NCBI GenBank assembly: GCA_023384105.1
Contig: JAHDXR010000005.1
Span: 186,001 to 250,000, forward strand
DNA length: 64,000 bases
Origin: Hyphomonadaceae bacterium
Lineage (GTDB): Bacteria > Pseudomonadota > Alphaproteobacteria > Caulobacterales > Aquidulcibacteraceae
Direction: 5' to 3'
Positions 1 to 8,425 of the stretch are shown one piece after another (within the stretch, counting starts at the first letter, position 1; the number at the start of each line of letters is the position of its first letter). The position numbers and the translations under genes are program-made. The notes beneath the pieces were generated by a model, which was not told the origin of the DNA, did not search any database, and saw nothing but the letters and a program-made list of their open reading frames with translations.

Positions 1-631
1 CGTGCAGCGCGACGATGCGTTCGAGCGCGTCGGCGAACTCTGCGCCGCCATGCTCCGGCTCGCCGCGCGAGAAGGCGTTGCGCGCGATATCCAATGTGTG
101 CGGCAGGTGATCGACGCCAGCCACCATGGGCCCATAGGTCATCCGGTTGCGGACGATGCCGCCGACGCTGATGCCGCCGAAATTGGTTCCATGGTAGCCG
201 CGTTCGCGGCCGATCAGCCGGTACTTGCCCGGCTTGCCGCGGGCGCGATGATAGGCGAGCGCGATCTTCAGCGCCGTGTCGGCGCTCTCGCTGCCGCTGT
301 TGGTGAAGAAGATGCGGTCGATCCCGTCCGGCGTGATCTCGCCCAGGCGGTTGGCGAACTCGAACGCACTTGGATGGCCGAGATTGAACGTCGTCGCGTA
401 GTCGAGTTCGGCGGCGGCGCGTTGGATCGCTTCGACGATGCGCTTGCGCCCGTGGCCGGCCGCGCAGCACCACAGCCCGGACGTGGCGTCGAGGATCGCG
501 CGGCCGTCGGACGTATAATAATGCACGCCCTCGGCGCGCACGACCATGCGCGGGTCGGCCTTGAACGCCCGGTTGGGCGTGAACGGCATCCAGAAGGCGT
601 CAAGCGAATTGGGGCGCAGCGTATCGGGCAT
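1..631 (-). CDS. Class III (PLP) aminotransferase, 3' end cut by the window edge
   Basis: About 210 N-terminal residues are visible, starting at the ATG at 631 and running off the left edge. The fragment has the N-terminal features of omega-amino-acid:pyruvate aminotransferases: the MPFTPNRAFK and LDATSGLWCCAAGHG segments, the PLP-phosphate-binding TNSGSESADTALKIA, and GYHGTNFGG. The family moves an amino group from an omega-amino acid or polyamine to pyruvate or 2-oxoglutarate. It lies 51 bp downstream of a DUF465 gene on the same strand and close to two other class III aminotransferases and polyamine genes, so a beta-alanine or polyamine substrate is plausible. The PLP lysine is beyond the window, so activity cannot be judged. 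Confidence 0.9.
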   Translation of the reverse strand, partial: MPDTLRPNSLDAFWMPFTPNRAFKADPRMVVRAEGVHYYTSDGRAILDATSGLWCCAAGHGRKRIVEAIQRAAAELDYATTFNLGHPSAFEFANRLGEITPDGIDRIFFTNSGSESADTALKIALAYHRARGKPGKYRLIGRERGYHGTNFGGISVGGIVRNRMTYGPMVAGVDHLPHTLDIARNAFSRGEPEHGGAEFADALERIVALH

Positions 632-682
632 GCACCCATTCTGCGCCTGCGGCGGGAGCGCCGGCAAGGCGCCCGCTATGGC

Positions 683-934
683 TCAGGCCTTGGCCTTGGC
701 GATCAGCATCGCGATCTCGTCCAGGATTTTCAGCCGCTGCTTTTCCAGCGTCTCCAGATGGGTGTCGGACGCCGGGTGCGTGCCGTTCTGGATGCCCTGG
801 ATTTCTTCCCACAGCTTGTGATTCAGCTCCATCAAGCTCTTGAAGTGCGGGCTGGCCACCTTGAGCTGGTGGATGATTTCGCCATGGCCGGCGAATTCTT
901 CGGCGAGGGCGCGGTCAAGCTGTTCGTTATGCAT
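683..934 (-). CDS. Small DUF465/YdcH-family protein
   Basis: This 83-residue protein starts at the ATG at 934 (MHNEQLDRALAEEF). It has the pattern of DUF465/YdcH proteins: an all-helical short chain with the FKSLMELNHKLWEEIQGIQ segment and a charged LETLEKQRLKILDEIAMLI helix that probably forms a coiled coil. No biochemical function is known for the family. It is followed at 51 bp by the aminotransferase at the left edge on the same strand, so the two may be co-transcribed. A divergent aminotransferase starts at 1019, leaving 84 bp for promoters. Confidence 0.85.
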   Translation of the reverse strand: MHNEQLDRALAEEFAGHGEIIHQLKVASPHFKSLMELNHKLWEEIQGIQNGTHPASDTHLETLEKQRLKILDEIAMLIAKAKA

Positions 935-1018
935 GCCGGTTGCATAAGCCGCTTTTGGAGGGGCGGCTTTGATCCAGATCAGGCTGGCGTTTTCGCCGGG
1001 GCCGGAGGAGAAGGCCGC

Positions 1019-2380
1019 ATGACGCTCGCCAACCTTATCGCGCGCGAGACGCAGACGTTTCTGGACGCCCATCCCGGGAGCGCGGCGCGGGCCGGCGCGC
1101 TCAAGGCGCACTGGCTGTTCGGCGCGCCGTTCCACTGGATGAACGACTGGGCCGCGCCCGCCGCGATCGTCGCCGGAGACGGCGACGGCGCGGTGCTGAC
1201 CGATATCGACGGCAACGCCTACGATGATTTTTGCCTCGGCGACACGCCCGGCATGTTCGGCCATGCGCGCCCGGAGATCGCGCGGGCGGTGGCGGCGCAG
1301 GCGCAGCGCGGGACGACCTTCATGCTGCCGACCGAGGAGGCGGCAGGCGTCGGCGCGCTGCTGGCGGAGCGGTTCGGCCTGCCGCTGTGGCAGACGGCGC
1401 TCTCGGCGTCGGACGCGAACCGCGCCGCGATCCGCTGGGCGCGGGCGGTGACCGGCAAGCCGGTGATCGTCGTGTTCGACGGCTGCTATCACGGCATGGT
1501 CGAGGATTGCTTCGTCGAGATCCGCCACGGCCGCACGCGCCCCGATCCCGGCCTGATCGGCCAGGTGTTCGACATGACGCGCACGACGCGCGCCGTGCCG
1601 TTCAACGATCTGGGCGCGCTCGAAGCGGTGCTGGCCCAAGGCGATGTTGCGGCGGTGCTGGCCGAGCCGGCGATGACCAATTGCGGTATGATCCTGCCCG
1701 AGGAGAATTTCCATAAGCGCCTGCGCGCGCTGACCGGGAAAGCGGGGGCGCTGCTGATCCTGGACGAGACGCACACGCTCTCGACCGGTCCGGGCGGGGC
1801 GACCGGAGCTTGGCGGCTGGCGCCTGATGCGCTGGTGATCGGCAAGGCCATCGCCGGCGGCTTTCCGGCGGCGGTCTGGGGCGTGAGCGCCGAACTGGGC
1901 GGGAAGATTCAATCCTGGACCGGCGGGGACGCCGGCGGTCCAAGGACCGGCCGCTCCGGCATCGGCACGACGCTGGCCGGCAATGCGATGGGAATCGCGG
2001 CGATCGGGGCCACGTTGCGGGAGCTGGCGACGCCCGAGGCGTATGCGGCGATGCTCGCGGGCGCCGATATGCTGGTCGCCGAGCTGCGCAGCGTGATCGC
2101 CCGGCGCGGGCTGCCCTGGTGCGTGGTGCATGTGGGGGCGCGCGCCGAGATCGTGTTCGCGCCCGAGCCGCCCCGGAATGCCGCCGAAATGCGTCCCGCC
2201 CTGGCGCAGGCGGAGCTGAACCAAGCGCTTCATCTCTATCTGATCAATCGCGGTGTGCTGATCGCCCCGTTTCACATGATGATGCTGGTCTCTCCCGCCA
2301 CCACAGCGCAGCAGATTGACCGGCTCGTCGCGGCGGTCGATAGCTTCGCCGCCGAATACCTCCAAGAAAGCGCCGCATGA
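1019..2380 (+). CDS. Class III aminotransferase (glutamate-1-semialdehyde aminotransferase-like) with an in-frame repeat insertion
   Basis: The 453-residue protein starts at the ATG at 1019; a longer open frame upstream is only open antisense sequence. Family marks are FDGCYHGMVED, the cofactor aspartate in LILDETHTLS, and the PLP lysine Lys276 in VIGKAIAGGFPAAVWG, followed by GIGTTLAGNAM. Residues 300-308 (WTGGDAGGP) are encoded exactly by a 27-bp palindromic repeat copy at 1916-1942, in the loop after the PLP lysine. The stop overlaps the start of the next ligase (ATGA), so they form an operon. Context suggests an amino-group transfer in polyamine or beta-alanine metabolism; the substrate is not determinable from sequence. 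Confidence 0.9.
   Translation: MTLANLIARETQTFLDAHPGSAARAGALKAHWLFGAPFHWMNDWAAPAAIVAGDGDGAVLTDIDGNAYDDFCLGDTPGMFGHARPEIARAVAAQAQRGTTFMLPTEEAAGVGALLAERFGLPLWQTALSASDANRAAIRWARAVTGKPVIVVFDGCYHGMVEDCFVEIRHGRTRPDPGLIGQVFDMTRTTRAVPFNDLGALEAVLAQGDVAAVLAEPAMTNCGMILPEENFHKRLRALTGKAGALLILDETHTLSTGPGGATGAWRLAPDALVIGKAIAGGFPAAVWGVSAELGGKIQSWTGGDAGGPRTGRSGIGTTLAGNAMGIAAIGATLRELATPEAYAAMLAGADMLVAELRSVIARRGLPWCVVHVGARAEIVFAPEPPRNAAEMRPALAQAELNQALHLYLINRGVLIAPFHMMMLVSPATTAQQIDRLVAAVDSFAAEYLQESAA
1916..1942 (+). repeat. Palindromic element A, 27-bp copy inside a coding sequence
   Basis: The copy begins TGGACCGGCG and ends GCCGGCGGTCCA, a shortened version of the 29-bp palindrome seen intact at 47745-47773. 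It occupies exactly nine codons (300-308) of the aminotransferase at 1019-2380 and does not disturb the frame. The common form is 29 bp, so this copy has lost two bases, which restores a multiple of three. Confidence 0.75.
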
Positions 2381-3753
2381 GCATCGCCGATCCGAAGGAA
2401 GCGAAGGCCTTCCTCGACAAGCATCCCGAGATCGAGTTCTTCGAAATTCTGTTCACCAACATATCCGGCGTGCCGCGCGGCAAGCGGCTGCGCCGGCACG
2501 AGATCATGGCGGTGTACGAGCAGGGGCGCTTCCTGCCGGGCTCGATCCTGGTCAACGACATCACCGGCCAGGACGTGGAGGCGACCGGGCTGGTGTGGGA
2601 GGACGGCGACGCCGACCGCGTCGCGCGCCCGATCGCCGGGCGGCTGACGCCCGCGCCCTGGCTCGGCCCCGACGTCGCCCAGGTCGCGGTGTCGATGTAC
2701 GAACTCGACGGCGCGCCGCACGATCTCGATCCGCGCCACGTGCTGAAGCGGGTGATCGACCGGTTCGACGCCGACGGCCTCGTCCCGGTGGCGGCGTGCG
2801 AGCTTGAGTATTACCTGGTCGACGCCGAGCGCACGCCGGACGGCGGCGTCCAGCTGCCGCGATCGCCGCTGACGGGCGAGCGGGCGATGCAGCACCAGGT
2901 CTACGGTCTGCGCGAAGTGGAGGAGGCGAGCGGCTTCCTCCGCGACCTCTGGGAGTCGGCGGACGCGATGGACGTGCCGCTCGAAGGCGCGATCAGCGAA
3001 TACGCGCCGGGCCAGCTCGAACTCACCTTGAAGCATCACGCCGACGCGCTGCGCGCGGCCGACGATGCGGTGCTCTACAAGCGCGCCGCCAAGGGGTGCG
3101 CCTTGCGGCATGGCTGCGAGGCGACGTTCATGGCCAAGCCCTTCGCCGAACGCGCGGGCTCGGGCATGCATCTGCACGTCAGCATCAACGACAAGGCCGG
3201 CAGGAACATCTTCGCCTCCGACAGGCCCGAGGGCGAGCCGGTGCTGGCGCACGCAGTCGGCGGCATGAAGGCGCTGCTGGCGGATTCCATGGCTGTCTTT
3301 GCGCCGAACGCCAATTCCTACCGCCGCTTCCGCGCCAATTCCTATGCGCCGGTCGCGCCGACCTGGGGCGTCAACAACCGCACCGTCTCGTTCCGCGTGC
3401 CCGCCGGCGCGCCGCACACGCGCCACGTCGAGCATCGCGTCGCCGGCGCCGACGCACATCCGACGCTGGCGCTGGCGGCGCTGCTGGCGGGGGTGCATCA
3501 CGGCATCGGCAACAAGATCGATCCGGGGCCGGCGATCGTCGGCGACGGCTACGCCCAGGCGGCGCAATCCGGTGAACGGATACCGACAAACTGGTTCGCC
3601 GCGGTCGATCGTTTCGCCGAGTCCGAGATCATGAAGGCGTATCTGGGCGAGCGTTTCGTGCGGATGTTCGCCACCGTGAAGCGGGTCGAGCAGGAACGCT
3701 ATCAAAGCGTCATTCCCAACACCGACTTCGACTGGTATCTGCGCACCTGCTGA
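2377..3753 (+). CDS. Glutamine synthetase family ligase, gamma-glutamylpolyamine synthetase-like
   Basis: The 458-residue protein has the whole glutamine synthetase fold: beta-grasp with NISGVPRGKRL near residues 29-39, the EYAPGQLELTL metal-site segment, GSGMHLHVSIND, and the NSYRRFRANSYAP / GVNNRTVSFRVP / EHRVAGADAHP active-site run. Members of this PuuA-like branch join glutamate to the amino group of putrescine or another amine using ATP. It overlaps the aminotransferase before it by 4 bp and is followed at 37 bp by panD, ahead of a polyamine importer. A second paralogue lies at 11739-13103, so the two may divide amine substrates. True ammonia-assimilating GlnA is unlikely given the context. 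Confidence 0.88.
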   Translation: MSIADPKEAKAFLDKHPEIEFFEILFTNISGVPRGKRLRRHEIMAVYEQGRFLPGSILVNDITGQDVEATGLVWEDGDADRVARPIAGRLTPAPWLGPDVAQVAVSMYELDGAPHDLDPRHVLKRVIDRFDADGLVPVAACELEYYLVDAERTPDGGVQLPRSPLTGERAMQHQVYGLREVEEASGFLRDLWESADAMDVPLEGAISEYAPGQLELTLKHHADALRAADDAVLYKRAAKGCALRHGCEATFMAKPFAERAGSGMHLHVSINDKAGRNIFASDRPEGEPVLAHAVGGMKALLADSMAVFAPNANSYRRFRANSYAPVAPTWGVNNRTVSFRVPAGAPHTRHVEHRVAGADAHPTLALAALLAGVHHGIGNKIDPGPAIVGDGYAQAAQSGERIPTNWFAAVDRFAESEIMKAYLGERFVRMFATVKRVEQERYQSVIPNTDFDWYLRTC

Positions 3754-3790
3754 GCGCAGGCGCGGGCGGCGAGAGACAGGGACAAACAAG

Positions 3791-4153
3791 ATGCGGTGGG
3801 TGCTTCGTTCGAAGCTGCACAATGGATGCGTGACCGACGCGAACCTTTCCTATGTCGGCTCGATCGAGATCGATGAGGATCTGGTCGACGCCGTCGGCAT
3901 GTGGGTAGGCGAGCGCGTGCTGGTGGTGTCCAACACCTCCGGGGCGCGGCTGGAAACCTACATCATCGCCGGGGCGCGCGGTTCGGGCGTCATCTCGATC
4001 AACGGGGCGGCCGCCCACCTGATCAAGGCCGGCGAGCAGGTCATCGTCATGGGCTTCGAACTCTCCAAGGAGCCGATCCGCCCCAGCGTCGTGCTCCTCA
4101 ATGACGAGAACCGGATCGTCGAGTGGCTGGACGGCGAGCGCAACGCCCGCTGA
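3791..4153 (+). CDS. panD: Aspartate 1-decarboxylase PanD
   Basis: This 120-residue protein matches the pyruvoyl-dependent decarboxylase that makes beta-alanine from aspartate for pantothenate synthesis. Visible marks are SKLH (Lys8, His10), the self-cleavage site Tyr21-Val-Gly23-Ser24 (serine becomes the pyruvoyl group), Arg53 in SGARLETYII, and GSGVISINGAAAHL. Length is normal for the family. It is not next to panB or panC here; instead it sits between a gamma-glutamylamine ligase and the polyamine importer and near class III aminotransferases that could use beta-alanine. Its place in this operon is unusual. Confidence 0.93.
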   Translation: MRWVLRSKLHNGCVTDANLSYVGSIEIDEDLVDAVGMWVGERVLVVSNTSGARLETYIIAGARGSGVISINGAAAHLIKAGEQVIVMGFELSKEPIRPSVVLLNDENRIVEWLDGERNAR

Positions 4154-4305
4154 GGGGGCGCACGGACTGCCCGTACAGAACAAGAACGCAGCGCCGATGT
4201 CTCCGGGGGATATTGATCGCGGGCGCGACTTGCGCGCTTGTTAGGGTATTGATCTAGTTGCGGCGGGGCCGCCGCCTCGCGGTCCGGCAGGTAAGGGCGC
4301 ACACC

Positions 4306-5412
4306 ATGAGCAAAGCCAAGTTTCTGAAAGGCGCATCGCGCCGTTCCCTGCTGCAGCAGTTCGGCGCTGCGGCGATCGGCGTGTCCTTCGCCGGCGGCCT
4401 GTCCGCGTGCGGGCGCGGCGGCGGCGGCCGCACCGTCAACTTCTATAACTGGGACACCTATATCGGCCCGACGACGCTGGACGACTTCCGCGAAGCCACC
4501 GGCGTGCCGGTCAACATGAGCCTGTTCGCCACCAATGACGAATTGTTCGCGCGTCTGCGCGCCGGCAATCCCGGCTATGACGTGATCGTTCCGTCGAACG
4601 AATTCGTCACCCGCATGAGCGAAGCCGGCATGCTGCAGGAGCTGGATCACTCCAAGATCCCGAACATGGCCAACCTGCTGCCGGAATTCCAGGACGCCAG
4701 CTTCGATCCGGGCCGCCGCTATTCGATGCCTTACACCTGGCTCGTGCTCGGCATCGGCTACAATAAGGAAGCGGTGGCCGCGAAGGGCGTCCCAACGCCG
4801 AACTCCTGGCGCTACCTGTTCGACAGCCCGATCTTCTCGCAGCGCCTGTCGCTGCTCTCGGAATCGGCGGACCTCATCCGCCTCTGCGCCAAGTACCAGG
4901 GCATTTCGCTCAACGGCATCCCGGATTCCAACCTGGCCACGATCGAGCAGATGCTGATCCGCCAGAAGCCGCACTTGAAGCAGTTCCACCAGGACAACGG
5001 CCAGGACCTGCTCGCCGCCGGCGAGGTCGACATCGTGCTCGAATACAATGGCGACATGGCTCAGCTGATGAGCGCCGAGGGCGGCGACCGGTTCGACTTC
5101 CTCGTGCCGCAGGAGGGCACGCTGATCAATTCGGATTGCCTCTGCATTCCGACCGGCGCGCCGAACCCCGACGACGCGCACGCCTTCATCAACTATCTGC
5201 TCGATCCGGAAGCCGGGAAGAAGATCACCGAAGAAATCCAGTTTCCGACGCCGAACCGGGCCGTGCGCGATCTGATGCCGGAAAGTTACAGGACCAATAC
5301 CGTCATCTTCCCGCCGGCGGACGTGATGGCCAAGAGCGAGTACGGCGAGTTCGAGGGCGACGAGCGGGCGCGGCTCTACGAGGAAATCTTCACCCGCATC
5401 AGCGCGGCCTGA
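4306..5412 (+). CDS. potF: Periplasmic putrescine/spermidine-binding lipoprotein of an ABC importer
   Basis: The ATG at 4306 gives a 368-residue protein with a twin-arginine-like leader (SRRSLLQQFG) and a lipobox (GGLSAC), so it is probably an exported lipoprotein. After it comes VNFYNWDTYIGPTTLDDF, the usual N-terminus of PotD/PotF, and later TGAPNPDDAHAFINYLLDPE. It captures polyamines for the permeases PotH and PotI encoded directly downstream (46-bp gap, then overlaps). A 152-bp gap separates it from panD and may contain its own promoter. Confidence 0.92.
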   Translation: MSKAKFLKGASRRSLLQQFGAAAIGVSFAGGLSACGRGGGGRTVNFYNWDTYIGPTTLDDFREATGVPVNMSLFATNDELFARLRAGNPGYDVIVPSNEFVTRMSEAGMLQELDHSKIPNMANLLPEFQDASFDPGRRYSMPYTWLVLGIGYNKEAVAAKGVPTPNSWRYLFDSPIFSQRLSLLSESADLIRLCAKYQGISLNGIPDSNLATIEQMLIRQKPHLKQFHQDNGQDLLAAGEVDIVLEYNGDMAQLMSAEGGDRFDFLVPQEGTLINSDCLCIPTGAPNPDDAHAFINYLLDPEAGKKITEEIQFPTPNRAVRDLMPESYRTNTVIFPPADVMAKSEYGEFEGDERARLYEEIFTRISAA

Positions 5413-5458
5413 CGATCTGCCTTTCTTCCGCGTCGGGAGAAGGGCGTAAGGAGAGTGT

Positions 5459-6364
5459 ATGGAGCAGAGCTGGAAGCAGGCGAAGACGGCGTTCGCGGCG
5501 GTGGCCGCGCCGCCTGTGTTTTGGCTCTTGCTCTTCTTCGTCGTGCCGCTGGCGGTGATCTGGGCCTATACGTTCGGCGAGAACACGGGCCCGATCACCA
5601 TCGACTTCACCGGCACGTTCGCGAACTACGCGCGCGCGCTTGAGCCGCTTTATCTCGGCATCTTCGCGAAGAGCCTCGTCATCGCCGGGCTGACGACCGC
5701 GCTGTGCCTGGTGGTCGGCTTTCCGGTGGCGCTGGCGATCGCGTTCTCGAGCCCGCGGGCGAAGGCGTGGCTGCTGCTGCTGATCATGCTGCCGTTCTGG
5801 ACCAACCTGCTGATCCGCACCTTCGCCCTGATCGCGGTGCTGCGCGAGCAGGGCTATGTGAACTTCACGCTGGAATGGCTCTGGAACAACGCCAGCGGCT
5901 TCATGACCCTGATCGGCCTGCAGCCGCTCGGCGAATACGAGCCGCTGACGCTGCTCTACAACAACACCGCCGTGGTGATCGGCCTGGTCTACGTGCACCT
6001 GCCGTTCATGGTGCTGCCGCTCTATTCCGCGCTCGACCGCATGGACCGTTCGCTGATGGAGGCGAGCCTCGATCTCGGCGCGGGACATTTGCGCACGATC
6101 TGGTCGGTGGTCGTGCCGCTGGCGGCGCCCGGCATCGCCTCGGGCGTGCTGATCACCTTCATCCCCGCGCTCGGCGCCTACCTCACGCCCGATCTGCTCG
6201 GCGGCACCGACAGCCAGATGATCGCCAACGTGATCGAGCGCCAGTTCAAGCGCGCCAACGACTGGCCGTTCGGCGCGGCGCTCTCGTTCCTGCTGATGTA
6301 CCTCACCTTCATCGCCATCGCGCTTCAGGCGCTGGTGCAGCGCAGAGCCGACCGGAGAGGCTGA
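5459..6364 (+). CDS. potH: Polyamine ABC transporter permease (PotB/PotH type)
   Basis: The 301-residue inner-membrane protein has about six hydrophobic segments, the first at WLLLFFVVPLAVIWAYTF and others at SLVIAGLTTALCLVVGF and AWLLLLIMLPFWTNLLIR. The cytoplasmic EAA loop that docks the ATPase is EASLDLGAGHLRTIWSVVVP. Its TGA stop shares a base with the ATG of the second permease, showing tight coupling. It forms half of the transmembrane channel of the PotFGHI-type importer. Confidence 0.93.
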   Translation: MEQSWKQAKTAFAAVAAPPVFWLLLFFVVPLAVIWAYTFGENTGPITIDFTGTFANYARALEPLYLGIFAKSLVIAGLTTALCLVVGFPVALAIAFSSPRAKAWLLLLIMLPFWTNLLIRTFALIAVLREQGYVNFTLEWLWNNASGFMTLIGLQPLGEYEPLTLLYNNTAVVIGLVYVHLPFMVLPLYSALDRMDRSLMEASLDLGAGHLRTIWSVVVPLAAPGIASGVLITFIPALGAYLTPDLLGGTDSQMIANVIERQFKRANDWPFGAALSFLLMYLTFIAIALQALVQRRADRRG

Positions 6365-7251
6365 TGGCGAAGCAAGCGCTCCCGGCCGCGACCGCCGCCG
6401 TCACCGAGCGGCCGGCGCCGCGCGAGAAGCCCGGCCCGCTCGAATACATGCGCCGCTGGCCGCTGCAGCTGATGGTCGGCCTGACGCTGCTCTTCCTCTA
6501 TCTGCCGCTGATCACGCTGATGGCGTTCAGCTTCAACGACAGTCGCCGCAACATCGTCTGGCAGGGCTTCACGCTCAAATATTACGAGAAGGCGCTGGCC
6601 AACGAGTCGTTGATCCAGGCTTTCGTCAATTCGCTCACCATCGCCTTTCTCTGCACCATCGTTTCGGTGATCCTCGGCGCGCTGGCGGCGGTGATGCTGT
6701 GGCGCTTCCGTTTTCCGGGAAAAACGGCGCTGGAAGGCACGCTGGCGCTGCCGATCGTGGTGCCGGAGATTTGCCTGGGCGTGGCCATGCTGGTGTTCTT
6801 CGCGCGGGTGATGCCGTGGCCGACGGGGCTGCCCTGGCCGTTCAATCTCGGCGCCATCACCATCGCCCACATCTCCTTCGCCTTCCCGTTCGTGGCCACG
6901 GTGGTGCGGGCGCGGCTCGCCTCGTTCAACCGCGAGCTGGAGGAGGCCGCCAAGGACCTCGGCGCCAGCGAGTGGCGCACCTTCTGGGACGTGCTGGTGC
7001 CGCACATGCGCCCCGGCCTGATCGCCGGGGCGCTGCTGGCCTTCACCTTGTCGCTCGACGACTTCGTCATCACATTCTTCACCTCCGGGCCCGACACCAT
7101 CACCTTCCCGGTCAAGGTCTATTCGATGCTGCGCTTCTCGGTGACGCCGGAAGTCAACGCCGCCTCGACCATCCTCATCGTGGTGACGGTGGTGCTGACG
7201 GCGATCGGATTGCAGCTGCAGAACCAGAAGCCCAAAGAAGACAAGGCTTGA
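6364..7251 (+). CDS. potI: Polyamine ABC transporter permease (PotC/PotI type)
   Basis: Starting at the ATG at 6364 (overlapping the previous stop), this 295-residue protein is the second channel subunit. It has an N-terminal membrane segment (LMVGLTLLFLYLPLITLMAF), the SFNDSRRNIVWQGFTLKYY periplasmic run typical of PotC/PotI, and an EAA loop EEAAKDLGASEWRTFWDVLV. One base separates its stop from the start of the ATPase gene. Confidence 0.93.
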   Translation: MAKQALPAATAAVTERPAPREKPGPLEYMRRWPLQLMVGLTLLFLYLPLITLMAFSFNDSRRNIVWQGFTLKYYEKALANESLIQAFVNSLTIAFLCTIVSVILGALAAVMLWRFRFPGKTALEGTLALPIVVPEICLGVAMLVFFARVMPWPTGLPWPFNLGAITIAHISFAFPFVATVVRARLASFNRELEEAAKDLGASEWRTFWDVLVPHMRPGLIAGALLAFTLSLDDFVITFFTSGPDTITFPVKVYSMLRFSVTPEVNAASTILIVVTVVLTAIGLQLQNQKPKEDKA

Positions 7252-7252
7252 G

Positions 7253-8425
7253 ATGACCGACGTTTCGCCCGTCCACACCCAAGCCGACAAGCCGGCTTCG
7301 CCGGTGAAGCCGAACCCGATCATCAGCTTCGAGGGCGTGACCAAGCGCTTCGGCAAGACCATCGCCGTCGACGATGTCACGCTGCAGATTCAGGAGGGCG
7401 AGTTCTTCGCGCTGCTGGGGCCCTCCGGCTGCGGCAAGACCACGCTGCTGCGCATGCTCGCCGGTTTCGAGACGCCCAGCGAAGGGCGCATCCTCATCGA
7501 CGGCAGGGACATCGCCGCACTGCCGCCGAACAAGCGGCCGGTCAACATGGTGTTCCAGAGCTACGCCGTGTTTCCGCACATGAAGGTGGCCGACAACGTC
7601 GCCTACGGCCTCAAGATGGACGGCGCGCCGGCCGCCGAGATCAAGACGCGCGTGGCCGAGGCGCTGGAGCTGGTGAAGCTCGGCGGCCTGGGCGAGCGCA
7701 TGCCCGACCAGCTTTCCGGCGGCCAGCGTCAGCGCGTGGCGCTGGCGCGCGCGCTGGTGAAGCGGCCGCGCGTGCTGCTGCTGGACGAACCGCTCTCGGC
7801 GCTCGACGCCAAGCTGCGCGACCAGATGCGCTCCGAGCTGACCTCGCTGCAGGAGAAGGTCGGCATCACTTTCATCATGGTGACGCACGATCAGGACGAG
7901 GCGCTCGCCATCGCCACCCGCTGCGCGGTGATGAACCGCGGCGTGCTGGCGCAGGTGGCGACGCCGGCCGATCTCTACGAATTCCCGAACTCGCGCTTCG
8001 TGGCCGACTTCGTCGGCAGCGTGAACATGTTCGAAGGCGTGCTGGAGAAAGACGAACCGAACCAGGCGGTGGTGCGCTGCACCGAACTCGCCGCGCCGGT
8101 CTATCTCGATCACGGCGTAACCGGCGCGCGCGGCTCGACCGTGTGGGTGGCGCTGCGGCCCGAAAAAATCGAGATGCACAAGCGCAATGGCGGCGAGGCG
8201 CTGAAGATGGAAGACGCGCCCGCCGGCGCCAACGTCGTCGCCGGCGTAATCCGCGACATCGTCTATCTCGGCAGCGAGACCAATTTCGAGGTTGAGCTCG
8301 AAGGCGGGCGCAGGGTGAAGACGTTCCGCTCCAATCTCACCCGCTACGACCAGGAGGACTTCACCTGGGACGAGCCGGTCTGGCTCGCCTGGCACGCCTG
8401 CTCCCCGGCGGTGCTGCTGTCATGA
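7253..8425 (+). CDS. potG: Polyamine ABC transporter ATP-binding subunit (PotA/PotG type)
   Basis: The 390-residue ATPase has Walker A GPSGCGKT at residues 56-63, signature LSGGQRQR near 154-161, Walker B VLLLDEP near 174-180, and a C-terminal TOBE-type domain (WVALRPEKIEM onward). It powers the importer encoded upstream. Its stop overlaps the start of puuD by 4 bp, joining import and breakdown in one transcript. Confidence 0.94.
   Translation: MTDVSPVHTQADKPASPVKPNPIISFEGVTKRFGKTIAVDDVTLQIQEGEFFALLGPSGCGKTTLLRMLAGFETPSEGRILIDGRDIAALPPNKRPVNMVFQSYAVFPHMKVADNVAYGLKMDGAPAAEIKTRVAEALELVKLGGLGERMPDQLSGGQRQRVALARALVKRPRVLLLDEPLSALDAKLRDQMRSELTSLQEKVGITFIMVTHDQDEALAIATRCAVMNRGVLAQVATPADLYEFPNSRFVADFVGSVNMFEGVLEKDEPNQAVVRCTELAAPVYLDHGVTGARGSTVWVALRPEKIEMHKRNGGEALKMEDAPAGANVVAGVIRDIVYLGSETNFEVELEGGRRVKTFRSNLTRYDQEDFTWDEPVWLAWHACSPAVLLS

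Noticed and set aside
2-1018. 5' part of the long frame ending at 2380
   Set aside because: It runs antisense through the partial aminotransferase and the DUF465 gene. The aminotransferase homology begins at the ATG at 1019.
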